NCBI GenBank assembly: GCA_027081115.1
Contig: JALWLD010000079.1
Span: forward strand, 1 to 64,000
Origin: Sulfurovum sp.
GTDB lineage: Bacteria > Campylobacterota > Campylobacteria > Campylobacterales > Sulfurovaceae
Direction of reading: 5' to 3'
DNA: 64,000 nt
Below the pieces are notes generated by a model that worked only from the letters and a program-made list of their open reading frames with translations, ran no database searches and was not told the DNA's origin. The position numbers and the translations under genes were made by a program. Below, in pieces: positions 1 through 9,899 of this stretch (its first letter is position 1; each line of letters starts with the position of its first letter).

Positions 1-238
1 CAGCCAGACCGATACCTGTATTGCCTGAGGTTGGTTCAATAATGATGGAATCTTTATTGATCTTACCTGAGTTCATAGCTTCATTGATCATGTTAAAAGC
101 AATACGATCTTTGACCGAGGAGGTTGGGTTCATAAATTCACACTTACCTAAAATGATGGCACCTGTTTCAGCAGAGAGCCCATTGATCTTAACTAGAGGG
201 GTGTTGCCTATAAGGTCATCAATACTTTGGGCTATCAT
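1..238 (-). CDS. cysK: Cysteine synthase (CysK/CysM family), N-terminal part, runs off window start
   Basis: Reverse-strand translation [79 protein letters not shown] contains the PLP-lysine SSVKDR motif and the [10 protein letters not shown] loop. Confidence 0.9.
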   Translation of the reverse strand, partial: MIAQSIDDLIGNTPLVKINGLSAETGAIILGKCEFMNPTSSVKDRIAFNMINEAMNSGKINKDSIIIEPTSGNTGIGLA

Positions 239-906
239 TTGGCTTCTCCATTCTCTTCAGTACTTTTTTCTCCGAGTGGTTTAAACTCATAGTTCTCATC
301 ATCATAATATTCAATTTCGCCATTTTCTATGTCGTAATGCCATCCATGAAGATAGAGGGTCCCTTCTTCTACCCGCTGTTTTACAGCAGGGTAGCTAAGA
401 AGGTTATCTAGCTGATAGACAACAGAGATCTTCTCTGTATAACGAAGCATAACCGATTTGTCATCTTTTTTGTGTGCCAGTGTAGCTACTTTTTTTGCTT
501 CAGCACCCAGCTCAAGCCACTTGATAGTATGGATATTTTCCGGTGTCTCTTTAATATCTTTATAGAGTGCTTCAATGGCACCACAGTGAGAATGGCCACA
601 AACAATCACATCGGAAACTCCTAAGATACTGACAGCATACTCTATAGCAGAAGCTGTTGCATGGTAGTCTGCATCAGGTTTATAGGGTGCTACAAAGTTA
701 CCGATATTTCTGACAATAAAAAGGTCACCAGGTTTGGACCCTGTGATCATAGCTGGCATGACACGTGAGTCTGAACAGCCTATGAAGAGTGCTTTTGGGT
801 GTTGCCCTTCATCCACAAGCTTTTTAAAACGCTCTTTACCTTGATTAAATTTGATCTTTTGAAAGGCTAGGTGCCCTTTTTGGAATGCTTGTAGTCCACT
901 ATCCAT
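235..906 (-). CDS. Beta-class carbonic anhydrase
   Basis: CSDSRV, HSHCGAI zinc-site motifs; 223 aa. Confidence 0.93.
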   Translation of the reverse strand: MDSGLQAFQKGHLAFQKIKFNQGKERFKKLVDEGQHPKALFIGCSDSRVMPAMITGSKPGDLFIVRNIGNFVAPYKPDADYHATASAIEYAVSILGVSDVIVCGHSHCGAIEALYKDIKETPENIHTIKWLELGAEAKKVATLAHKKDDKSVMLRYTEKISVVYQLDNLLSYPAVKQRVEEGTLYLHGWHYDIENGEIEYYDDENYEFKPLGEKSTEENGEAK

Positions 907-1930
907 GCGTGATCTCCTTAATGGAGTAGGCTATCTCTTCTTCTGCATACATAGGCACCACACCTTTGTAATCTGCAGGTACTTTAAATGCTTTTTTCTC
1001 CAAGAGAACTTTTTTATTGCCCGGGGTCACACCATAAATATTTTGTGCATTACCTGAGACAAAAGCTTGTAGGTTTTCAAGAGATGCATCGTTTTTTTCA
1101 AATAGTTCTACTAAAAGCTGCAAGGCAATAGGAGCAGTAAAGACACCTGCCGCACAGCCACATGCTTCTTTGGCATGTTTTGGGTGTGGCGCAGAGTCTG
1201 ACCCGAACATGACTTTGGGATGTCCCTCAAGGGCTATTTTGAGAAGTGCTTCTCTATCTTCAGGACGTTTGGCAATAGGTTTACAGAAAAGGTGAGGTTG
1301 CAGCATGCCACCTGCTACATCATCAAGTGTGATAAGTAGGTGATGTACTGTGATGGTTGCGTAGAGGTTTTCAAATTTCTCTAAAGCATCGACGGAAGCT
1401 TTTGTGGTAATGTGCTCCATAATGATCTTGAGTTTAGGAAATGCAGTTGCCAGTTTCTCATATATCGAGACAAATTCTGCTTCTCTATCCATAACAAATC
1501 CATTGGTTTCCCCATGTACACAAAGAGGAATATTCAACTCGGCCATTGCCTCCAGTGCAGGTCTAAGCTCTTCAACATCAAAACCACTGACTCCACCCTC
1601 TGAATTGGTTGTAATGCCTGCAGGGTAAAGTTTGATCGCTGTGATTTCATTTTGAACAGATTCTAAAAAGGCTTTGTCATAACTTGGTTTGAAAAAGAGG
1701 GTCATGTAGGGGGTAAAGTCTTCTTGACCAATGGCAGAAAGAATACGTTTTTTATAGGCGACTACCTCCTCTTTACTACTGACAGGGGGGACAAGGTTTG
1801 GCATGATGATCGCAGCTGAAAATGTTTTGGCAGAAGCAGAAGCTATATGGTTAAGCATCTCTCCGTCTCTGAGGTGCAAGTGCATGTCGAGTGGAGCATT
1901 AAGCGTCACTTGATGTGTTGATGGCATCAA
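899..1930 (-). CDS. pyrC: Dihydroorotase
   Basis: DMHLHLRDG N-terminus and MFGSDSAPHP motif. Confidence 0.95.
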   Translation of the reverse strand: MMPSTHQVTLNAPLDMHLHLRDGEMLNHIASASAKTFSAAIIMPNLVPPVSSKEEVVAYKKRILSAIGQEDFTPYMTLFFKPSYDKAFLESVQNEITAIKLYPAGITTNSEGGVSGFDVEELRPALEAMAELNIPLCVHGETNGFVMDREAEFVSIYEKLATAFPKLKIIMEHITTKASVDALEKFENLYATITVHHLLITLDDVAGGMLQPHLFCKPIAKRPEDREALLKIALEGHPKVMFGSDSAPHPKHAKEACGCAAGVFTAPIALQLLVELFEKNDASLENLQAFVSGNAQNIYGVTPGNKKVLLEKKAFKVPADYKGVVPMYAEEEIAYSIKEITHG

Positions 1931-2267
1931 AATCCTTTACTACATAATAGAGTGAATGGTCTCTGTCTTTAGGCACAAACCAATAAATAACTTTCATTTT
2001 GCCACAAAAATCATTAAGTTTCAGTGAAGGAAAGGTTTTTGGTACCTCAAAGAGGACTACGGGATAATCAATCCCGCCGTCAAAAAGTTGGTTACAGCGT
2101 AAAATACGTGTGGTACTTGCAAGTAGGGCTTTATGTGGAGCATTAAATTCAAATTGCCATTTGGCATACTCTGAACAGGTAGGGTAATAACGACAGTTTG
2201 CCGGTAACATCTTAGAAATATATTGGTACCCTTTGATGGGGATTGTCCAGAATTTTTTCGTATTGAT
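1899..2267 (-). CDS. yidD: Membrane protein insertion efficiency factor YidD; probable non-canonical ATC start
   Basis: CRYYPTCSEYA motif; frame extends 19 codons upstream of the first ATG (INTKKFWTIPIKGYQYISKMLPANCRYYP) to an ATC 7 nt after AAGGAG. Confidence 0.75.
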   Translation of the reverse strand: MNTKKFWTIPIKGYQYISKMLPANCRYYPTCSEYAKWQFEFNAPHKALLASTTRILRCNQLFDGGIDYPVVLFEVPKTFPSLKLNDFCGKMKVIYWFVPKDRDHSLYYVVKDFDAINTSSDA

Positions 2268-2401
2268 CTTAATTCTCCTTTTTGTGTTGTTATTGTAACA
2301 AGAATTGTTTCAAATATTAGGAAGTGCATCCAAAATTCCTTTTGGTGTTGACGTTGTACTCTATGAACTCAATAGATCTGTAAAGAAATAAAGTGATATA
2401 T

Positions 2402-3724
2402 TTAATTTGATGACGTGAAGATCTTTCCTTGAACTATAGTGTATGAAGGAGACATATTAATGGAATGGTACATTGTTGTTCCGTATTTTTTACTGTAATA
2501 TTGTAACAATAATCGTTGCAGTGTAGGTTCAATACTTGGTGTGAACCATCCGTTATTGCTTAAAATGATCATTCGTTCTGGGCGCTTGCCCTGTGCATTT
2601 TTCTCATATATCTTTTCCGAGGTGGCTTCAAAACAGATGGCATTTCTGTATATGATGCCATCTATCACATAATCTACTACATTTTCACTGGCTTTATAGT
2701 CTACTGCACCATCATAAAAGACTTTATTGACCCAATCTGAGAGAAAGTCCGGTAGAGGGTTACTCTCTCCAAAAGGGACAAGCAGGACTTTGTTTGCAAT
2801 GTTGATCTTGCCATCTGTAAAGATATAGGTGGAGTTGAGAGGGGTTTTCCCATCCCAGTAGAGTCCTCCTGCAACAATAGAGATCTTTTTTGCTTTTTTC
2901 TCTAAGATATCAATGGTGTTTGTTTCATAATTTAGAAAGATGGGGAAGACAGATTCGGGTAGAACAATGAGTCTTTTTTTAGCTTCAATAGCTTTGTCTA
3001 TACGTTGAAATATCTCATAAAACTGCTTTTTATGCAGTGATTTGTCCCATTTTTCTTCTACTGAGGTATGCATGCTAATCAAATCCATACTGTTGGGGAT
3101 GTTGGGTAGTTCTGAACTACTTGGCTGATAGGCAAAAATAACAAGAAAAAGAAAGAGTAACTGTTTTTTCCATTGGGCAAGAAGGATGGCAGTAAGTATA
3201 ATGGCAAACTGCCATTTTTCTATGCCAAGATAACTGTTGACAAAAACGAGTTCTGGTTTGAACCAGTCAAAACCAAAGGGGTGGATGTAGCTTAGCAGTA
3301 AAAGTCCTGCAGCTTTTATTGTTAAAGTGATGAGTGGTGAGTAGGGATTCATGTGTGAAGATATTTTTTTACTTAGCCATGCGATGATCCAAAAAAGTAA
3401 CCCATAGGTAAAAGAGATAAAAAAGATTGCAATAGGGATAGCCCAGAGCATCTCATAGTGTCTGAAACTAACCGTGATCCACCAGAACCAAAATAGCCCT
3501 GTAAAAGACCCTGTCCAAAACCATACTCTTTGATTCGCATCCAAGAGAAGGTAGAGAGAAAGAAGTCCCAAAAATGTGGTGATAATAGGATGTGAGAAGC
3601 CCCAATATTCTATATATATGAAGGTGGAAGCCAAAAGAGCGATGAAAAAGCCTCTTGTTAGTTCTAAAGTGCTAAAATATTGGCTAATTTTATTCAAAGG
3701 ATTCCTTATGGACGGTAACGGCAT
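2402..3724 (-). CDS. lnt: Apolipoprotein N-acyltransferase
   Basis: Multi-TM N-terminus followed by a nitrilase-fold domain (LIVLPESVFP, VPFGESNPLP, AICFEATSE). Confidence 0.88.
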   Translation of the reverse strand: MPLPSIRNPLNKISQYFSTLELTRGFFIALLASTFIYIEYWGFSHPIITTFLGLLSLYLLLDANQRVWFWTGSFTGLFWFWWITVSFRHYEMLWAIPIAIFFISFTYGLLFWIIAWLSKKISSHMNPYSPLITLTIKAAGLLLLSYIHPFGFDWFKPELVFVNSYLGIEKWQFAIILTAILLAQWKKQLLFLFLVIFAYQPSSSELPNIPNSMDLISMHTSVEEKWDKSLHKKQFYEIFQRIDKAIEAKKRLIVLPESVFPIFLNYETNTIDILEKKAKKISIVAGGLYWDGKTPLNSTYIFTDGKINIANKVLLVPFGESNPLPDFLSDWVNKVFYDGAVDYKASENVVDYVIDGIIYRNAICFEATSEKIYEKNAQGKRPERMIILSNNGWFTPSIEPTLQRLLLQYYSKKYGTTMYHSINMSPSYTIVQGKIFTSSN

Positions 3725-3989
3725 AGTTTCACTTCTCCCACTTATATTTTTGTTTGCGATTTTTTATTTTTTGATCATCAGACCGCAACAAAAACAACAA
3801 AAAGCACATGCAGCGATGATCGCTGGACTTGAAAAAGGTGATAAAATTGTCACATCTGGTGGTATTCACGCAGTTGTAATAAAGCCTGAAGAAGATTTTA
3901 TCAAAATCAAACTAAATGATGACACTATCGTTAAACTTGAAAAAACATTTGTTGCAAAAAAGGTTGAATTAGGTAATGAAAACGCTTAA
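3708..3989 (+). CDS. yajC: Preprotein translocase subunit YajC
   Basis: FLIIRPQQKQQKAH motif, single TM; ATG at 3708 preferred over the ORF-track start at 3576. Confidence 0.93.
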   Translation: MDGNGIVSLLPLIFLFAIFYFLIIRPQQKQQKAHAAMIAGLEKGDKIVTSGGIHAVVIKPEEDFIKIKLNDDTIVKLEKTFVAKKVELGNENA

Positions 3990-5556
3990 TTTTAGAATTA
4001 TACTTTTTGCTTTTGCATTGATTTTCGGAATAGTCTTTTCTATTCCTTCCTTGACGCAAAGCGATAGTGGAAAAAAGATCACGTTGGGGCTTGACCTGCA
4101 AGGTGGACTTCATATGTTGCTCGGCGTGAAGAGTGAGATCGCTATTGAGTCACGTATCAAGTCTATGGCAGCAACCATCAAATATGTGTTTGATGATGAA
4201 GAGATCATTTTTGATGAGTTGGGTATTGTTGATGGGAAAGAGATCAACTTTGAACTTCTTGATCAAGATGATGTGGCTAAAGCCAAAGAGCTTCTCAAAA
4301 AAGAGCTCAAAGGAACTGTCCTTACAGAAAATGGTTTGAAATTCAATGTTCAAATGACAGAAGAAGAGGTCGTTCGTACACAAAAAGATGCCATCTCTCA
4401 AGCGGTCGATACGATCCGAAACAGATTGAATGAATTTGGTCTGGCAGAGCCAACTGTTGCCAAGCAGGGAGAAGACAAGATCCTTGTTGAGGTTCCTGGT
4501 ATTAAGACACAGGCAGATGAACAGCGTATACGTGAGCTTATTGCCCGTGCTGCACACTTGCAGCTGATGGCTGTCGATGAAGACAGACAGGCAAGAGTAG
4601 CTACGATGAATGAGAATGAGGCAAGAAGCTTTGGGGATATCATCCTTCCGGATGTCAATACCAATGAACGTTACCTGCTTAAGCAAATCCCCGTACTCGA
4701 TGGTTCAATGTTGACCGATGCCAAAGTAGGGTTTGACCAAAACAACCAGCCGGTGATCAACTTCTCATTAAATGGTCAGGGTGCTAAAATATTTGGTGAT
4801 TTCACAGCGAAATCTGTAGGAAAACGAATGGCAGTTGTTCTAGATAACAAAGTCTACTCTGCACCAAATATTCGTGAAAGAATAGGTGGTGGACATGTGC
4901 AGATCTCAGGTAGTTTCAAGATAGAAGAGGCAGCTGACCTTGCCATTGCTTTACGTTCGGGTGCTCTGCTTGCACCAGTCTTTATCATGGAAAAAAGATC
5001 TGTAGGACCTAGTCTTGGAGCAGACAGTATCCGTTCAAGTTCTTTGGCATTGGTACTTGGTTTCATTATGGTTGTTGTATTTATGATTCTTTACTATGGT
5101 ATGGCCGGAGTGGTTGCAGATGTAGCACTTATAGGAAACCTTTTCCTTATCTTGGCCATCATGTCACTCTTTGGAGCGACATTGACACTGCCAGGTATGG
5201 CAGGTATTGTTCTGACGGTCGGTATGGCCGTAGATGCCAATGTTATTATTACAGAGCGTATTCGAGAGTTGTTGTATGAAGGAAAGTCGGTACCTAAAGC
5301 GATTGAAGATGGATACAATAATGCTTTTACAGCTATTTTAGATGCCAACGTAACGACACTGATCGCTGCTGTTGTCTTGTATGTTTATGGTACGGGTGCT
5401 ATCAAAGGGTTTGCTTTGACGATGAGTATCGGTATCTTGGCGTCAATGCTTACTGCAATTGTGGGAACCCATGGTATCTACCAGTGGTTGTTACCGAAGA
5501 TCGATAAGAAAAAACTCAAATTCTGGTTTGGGATTAAAGTAGAGGGAGCGAAATAA
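3976..5556 (+). CDS. secD: Protein translocase subunit SecD
   Basis: LGLDLQGGLHMLL and VGMAVDANVIITERIRE motifs. Confidence 0.97.
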   Translation: MKTLNFRIILFAFALIFGIVFSIPSLTQSDSGKKITLGLDLQGGLHMLLGVKSEIAIESRIKSMAATIKYVFDDEEIIFDELGIVDGKEINFELLDQDDVAKAKELLKKELKGTVLTENGLKFNVQMTEEEVVRTQKDAISQAVDTIRNRLNEFGLAEPTVAKQGEDKILVEVPGIKTQADEQRIRELIARAAHLQLMAVDEDRQARVATMNENEARSFGDIILPDVNTNERYLLKQIPVLDGSMLTDAKVGFDQNNQPVINFSLNGQGAKIFGDFTAKSVGKRMAVVLDNKVYSAPNIRERIGGGHVQISGSFKIEEAADLAIALRSGALLAPVFIMEKRSVGPSLGADSIRSSSLALVLGFIMVVVFMILYYGMAGVVADVALIGNLFLILAIMSLFGATLTLPGMAGIVLTVGMAVDANVIITERIRELLYEGKSVPKAIEDGYNNAFTAILDANVTTLIAAVVLYVYGTGAIKGFALTMSIGILASMLTAIVGTHGIYQWLLPKIDKKKLKFWFGIKVEGAK

Positions 5557-6527
5557 TGGAAGTTTTCAGATATAAAAAACCTCTCTCTTTAATGAGTAAG
5601 AGTAAACGTTTTGGGATTGTCTCTATTGTATTGCTTATAATCTCCATAGGGCTAATTCTGACTAAAGGGTTCAATTATGGTATTGACTTTGCCGGCGGTA
5701 CTTTGGTTCAGGTTCAATATGAAGGTAAAGCACCTATTCAAAAGATTAGAGAAGCGATTGCAAAAGACAAACATTATGAGTCTGCAACGGTCACCTTCTT
5801 TGGTTCTGAAGAAGAGGTAGTTATCCGTACAAAGACTTCATCACAGGCTTTGGGTGAAGATGTCTCTGACACAGTACATAATCTTTTAAAAGATACAGGT
5901 AAGTTTGAGATACGTAGGGTTGACATGGTTGGTGCAAAAGTAGGTTCTGAACTAAGAGAAAAAGGACTCATGTCTCTGCTTCTTGCCATTATCGGTATCT
6001 TAGTGTATGTTTCGTTTAGATTTGAGTGGCGTTTTGCTGTAGCATCAGTCATGGCATTGGTGCATGATGTGACCATTGCTATGGGTGCGGTGGTACTCTT
6101 CAATATTGAAGTAAACCTTGATACCCTGGCAGCTTTATTGACCATTCTTGGGTATTCACTGAATGATACGATCATTGTATTTGACCGTATTCGTGAAGGT
6201 ATTAGAACTATTAAAAACCCTGATTTGGCTGGGATCATTGATGAGTCTGTCACAAGAACACTCTCAAGAACAACATTGACATCGCTTACAACCTTCTTTG
6301 TGGTCTTTACTTTATGGATGTTTGGTGGAGAGATTATTCATGGATTTGGATTTACTCTTTTGGTAGGTATTATTGTAGGTACTTACTCTTCGATTTTTGT
6401 AGCTTCTCCAGTTTTGATGTGGCTTGGTTTCTCAGTTTCTGACTTTAGAGAAAAAGAGGCAGCAAAACTCAAAAGGGAGAAAGAGAAAGAAAAAATGAGA
6501 GCCATGTATGAAAATGGTACAATATAA
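5556..6527 (+). CDS. secF: Protein translocase subunit SecF
   Basis: FNYGIDFAGGTLVQV and GYSLNDTIIVFDRIREG motifs. Confidence 0.97.
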   Translation: MEVFRYKKPLSLMSKSKRFGIVSIVLLIISIGLILTKGFNYGIDFAGGTLVQVQYEGKAPIQKIREAIAKDKHYESATVTFFGSEEEVVIRTKTSSQALGEDVSDTVHNLLKDTGKFEIRRVDMVGAKVGSELREKGLMSLLLAIIGILVYVSFRFEWRFAVASVMALVHDVTIAMGAVVLFNIEVNLDTLAALLTILGYSLNDTIIVFDRIREGIRTIKNPDLAGIIDESVTRTLSRTTLTSLTTFFVVFTLWMFGGEIIHGFGFTLLVGIIVGTYSSIFVASPVLMWLGFSVSDFREKEAAKLKREKEKEKMRAMYENGTI

Positions 6528-6544
6528 CTTTAAGGAGTTGATTT

Positions 6545-6883
6545 ATGCAATGGGGTAAAGTTTTTTATATCTTTTTTACGCTGATGTCTTTAACGACATC
6601 AGCAGCGTTTTTATATGATGAGGCACTGGTCGCACTCTTTGTAGCGGGTTCAGTTAATGTTATTTCAACCATTTTGAAGATCGGTGTACGCAATACACTC
6701 TCTGCGGAACTGCTTGCAGGTTCTCTGGTTGCTGACTTACACTTGATTCCGGCATTTTTTGCTATGAAGTTTTATGACAACCATACATTGGCGGTAGGTC
6801 TTGTTATTGGGGCTGTGGTTGCCAATGTTTACACGATCATCATCTCTATGATAGAGAGTGGTAAAGAGAAGGCCGATTTTTAA
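6545..6883 (+). CDS. Small conserved integral membrane protein next to secF
   Basis: 112 aa hydrophobic protein directly after secF with AAGGAG RBS. Confidence 0.7.
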   Translation: MQWGKVFYIFFTLMSLTTSAAFLYDEALVALFVAGSVNVISTILKIGVRNTLSAELLAGSLVADLHLIPAFFAMKFYDNHTLAVGLVIGAVVANVYTIIISMIESGKEKADF

Positions 6884-6886
6884 AAG

Positions 6887-7342
6887 ATGAAAAATTTGGA
6901 TTATCATTTTATAAAAAAAAATACAATTAATAATATTAAACAAGGGTATATTGCTCCTAGTGAAATTGATGGATTTGGATTATTTGCAAAAGTAAATATT
7001 GATTGTGGTGATATTTTATGTATACTTGATGGTCAGGTTATCACATGGGATATGTATCATGAAATACAAAGAAATTTGACACTCCATATGGATTCTCCTT
7101 ATGAAAAATATATTTTTATGGAGTGGAATGCATTGGATGAAAATACTTTATTGGTTAGATCTTTAAGAACAAAATATAGCTATATTAATCATTCACGAAA
7201 ACCTAATGTTGAAATTTTACATCATCCTCTTAGAGTTGTGGCAATAAAAGATATTAATATTGATCAAGAACTCACTATTGATTACAGAAAAGAGTCTCTT
7301 AACTACGAATACATACAAAACCATGGTTCTACATATCTATGA
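6887..7342 (+). CDS. SET-domain lysine methyltransferase-like protein
   Basis: SET signatures IDGFGLFA, YINHSRKPNVE, QELTIDYRKE in a 151 aa protein; AT-rich. Confidence 0.85.
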   Translation: MKNLDYHFIKKNTINNIKQGYIAPSEIDGFGLFAKVNIDCGDILCILDGQVITWDMYHEIQRNLTLHMDSPYEKYIFMEWNALDENTLLVRSLRTKYSYINHSRKPNVEILHHPLRVVAIKDINIDQELTIDYRKESLNYEYIQNHGSTYL

Positions 7343-8733
7343 AGATAGATATCTCTTTTTTATGTGTACAACCTATAGATATTGAAAGTGATGTTTATAC
7401 AAATCTTTTATTAAAAAAAATTCCTTTTCCTGTTATTGATAGATATTGTAAATCAACTATTGATGATAGTTCTCTCGAATGGATGAATAAATATAAAAAT
7501 ATTTATTCCGTTTATGAACAATTAAAAGAAGTAGATATTGACTATATAGATATAAAATATTTAGTACGTGATTTATCACAGGATAGACATGTAGTTAGAA
7601 ATAATTCTGGCGAAACCTTACAATTAGATAAATATTTAAATATTGATAAAACAAAATATATACTTTATTTTGATCCAAGATTTTCATATTTTGTTTTAGT
7701 TTATGAAATAGCTTTTACTTTTCCATCTAATTTATTGTCTAGTTTTTTAGATTATTCAGGAATGGAAAATAATCATGAAAAAAGAGACTTGTATAATACT
7801 ATACGTGATTTAATTGTTATTGAAAATGATGAATCAGTTCTTAGTTCATGGGGTCAATATATACAAAGTAGTATAGTTGATCAGATAGAAATTTATATTC
7901 AAAAGATATATAAATTAAAAGTTTTAGATACAAGTATCACAATCCCTACAAATAGTTGTAATATATCAGCTTTTATTTTTGACAATAGTGCACATGATAA
8001 TGATTATATTGCTAAGTTTAATGAATTAAATAAATATGCAGAACGTATTACCTCCAACACTAAAATGGAATCTTTATATGATAATACAGTTTTTTATTCT
8101 TTTAATGGCCGGTTTCATACAATTATTTTGAAAAATGAACAAGATTATATTCGTTTCCAACCTTTACAATTTCATATTCAATATATGTGGTTTTTGGTTG
8201 AAAGATACAATAAGTTAATGAATAATATTAATTTAGATTTGATGCAAGAGGATTCACTTAAAAAGTTACAAAAATATACAAAGATTATACATACTCTAAT
8301 AAATAAAATAGAATTATTAAGTTTACATGATAGTGATTTTAAACACTCCATAGAAGTAGATTATCAAACAATATATAAAAAAAATGAAGAACGATGGTCA
8401 ATTCAAGCTTTATTGCAATCTTCTAAACAATATATTAATTTTTTTAAAGATTATTTAGACAGATTATTTAGTCAAAAAAATGAACTATTTCAAAAAAAAC
8501 AAAATTATATTTTGTTGTTTATATCCCTTGTTCAGATTTTAGCATTGATAAGTGTTTGGACAGATTACTTATCTATTGTTAATAAAGAAAATATAAAAAA
8601 CATTGATACTAGGGTAATAGATGTTTTTAATACATCATCAACATTATTATCAGTTAATATCTATTTGCCTTTTATACTTTTAGGTAGTGTAGGTATTTTA
8701 ATTATCTATCTATTTATGCGAAATAATAAATAG
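7339..8733 (+). CDS. Uncharacterised protein with large soluble domain and two C-terminal TM helices
   Basis: 464 aa ORF overlapping the SET gene by ATGA; hydrophobic stretches YILLFISLVQILALISVW and IYLPFILLGSVGILIIYLFM at the C-terminus. Confidence 0.75.
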   Translation: MKIDISFLCVQPIDIESDVYTNLLLKKIPFPVIDRYCKSTIDDSSLEWMNKYKNIYSVYEQLKEVDIDYIDIKYLVRDLSQDRHVVRNNSGETLQLDKYLNIDKTKYILYFDPRFSYFVLVYEIAFTFPSNLLSSFLDYSGMENNHEKRDLYNTIRDLIVIENDESVLSSWGQYIQSSIVDQIEIYIQKIYKLKVLDTSITIPTNSCNISAFIFDNSAHDNDYIAKFNELNKYAERITSNTKMESLYDNTVFYSFNGRFHTIILKNEQDYIRFQPLQFHIQYMWFLVERYNKLMNNINLDLMQEDSLKKLQKYTKIIHTLINKIELLSLHDSDFKHSIEVDYQTIYKKNEERWSIQALLQSSKQYINFFKDYLDRLFSQKNELFQKKQNYILLFISLVQILALISVWTDYLSIVNKENIKNIDTRVIDVFNTSSTLLSVNIYLPFILLGSVGILIIYLFMRNNK

Positions 8734-8735
8734 TA

Positions 8736-9899
8736 ATGCAAAAGTTGTTCCAAAGTATTAATCGTCAAGGAACTTACACGACAAAATATGATGATGCCAT
8801 AAAGAAGTTCGGTACTAATGACCTGATGCCTTTATGGGTAGCAGATATGGACATAGCTTCTCCGGAGTGTGTACAGGATGCTATGAGAAATAGAGCAGCA
8901 CATCCGGTATATGGATATACCGTCTATCCACCTCGTTATTATGATGCTATACAGGGGTGGATGAAAAGACGTTTTGACTGGGAGGTCAAAGAGGAGTGGA
9001 TTGTACCGTGCTATGGTGTGGTCCCCTCTATGAACTTTGCTATAGAGGCTTATTCCAGCAAAGGAGATGGAGTGGTTATACAGAGTCCTATATACCCACC
9101 TTTTGCTTCTTCTGTGAAACGTAAAAAAAGAAAATTGTATGACAATACATTGGTCTATAAAAATGGTCGGTATGAGATTGATTTTGAAGATTTTGAAAAG
9201 AAGATCAAAGTTTCTAAAATATTTTTGCTCTGTTCTCCTCATAACCCTACAGGAAGAGTATGGGATGAAAAGGAGTTGGACAAAATGATTGATATCTGTC
9301 TGATTCATGGTGTTGTGATAGTTTCTGATGAAATACATGGAGATATGGTGTATAAAAAAACACACTATATTTTAGGTTCTGTAGAGAAGGCACAAAACCA
9401 CTGTGTCATACTCAATGCTCCGTCTAAAACCTTTAATGTAGCAGGACTAAATACATCTTATGCCATAATACCTGACGATAGATTACGCAGACGTTTTCAT
9501 GTCAAACAGGACAAGTCCGGTATTACCAATGGAAATCCGTTTGGCATTGAAGCTTTAATGGCTGCATATGAAGAGGGCGATCTCTGGCTTGATGATTTAA
9601 AACATTATTTGGCGGGAAATATTTCGTTTATTAAAGATTTTATAGTACAACATAAATTGCCTATTACTCCTATAAATGTAGAGGCAACTTTTTTGGTTTG
9701 GCTTGATTGCCGTAAAATGGGCTTGAGTCATGAGGCATTGGCCGATTTTTTTATACATCATGCAAAGTTGGGTCTCAATGACGGAAAGAGTTTTGGTAAG
9801 ACAGGAGAGGGATTTATGCGATTGAATGTAGGAACTTCAAGAGAGCTGCTTGAAGAGGCAATGCAGAGACTTTTACATGCGTACAGGGAGATAAAGTGA
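8736..9899 (+). CDS. MalY/PatB-family PLP aminotransferase / C-S lyase
   Basis: LMPLWVADMD, CSPHNPTGRVW, VSDEIHGDM, NAPSKTFNVAGL motifs. Confidence 0.92.
   Translation: MQKLFQSINRQGTYTTKYDDAIKKFGTNDLMPLWVADMDIASPECVQDAMRNRAAHPVYGYTVYPPRYYDAIQGWMKRRFDWEVKEEWIVPCYGVVPSMNFAIEAYSSKGDGVVIQSPIYPPFASSVKRKKRKLYDNTLVYKNGRYEIDFEDFEKKIKVSKIFLLCSPHNPTGRVWDEKELDKMIDICLIHGVVIVSDEIHGDMVYKKTHYILGSVEKAQNHCVILNAPSKTFNVAGLNTSYAIIPDDRLRRRFHVKQDKSGITNGNPFGIEALMAAYEEGDLWLDDLKHYLAGNISFIKDFIVQHKLPITPINVEATFLVWLDCRKMGLSHEALADFFIHHAKLGLNDGKSFGKTGEGFMRLNVGTSRELLEEAMQRLLHAYREIK

Noticed and set aside
2057-2329. 90-aa ORF overlapping yidD
   Set aside because: Different frame from the clear YidD motif (CRYYPTCSEY); no recognisable product.
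4150-4686. 178-aa antisense ORF in secD, and similar antisense ORFs in frdA, ilvC, rnr and mqo
   Set aside because: Opposite strand of well-supported genes, with no independent RBS or domain evidence; explained as shadow ORFs.
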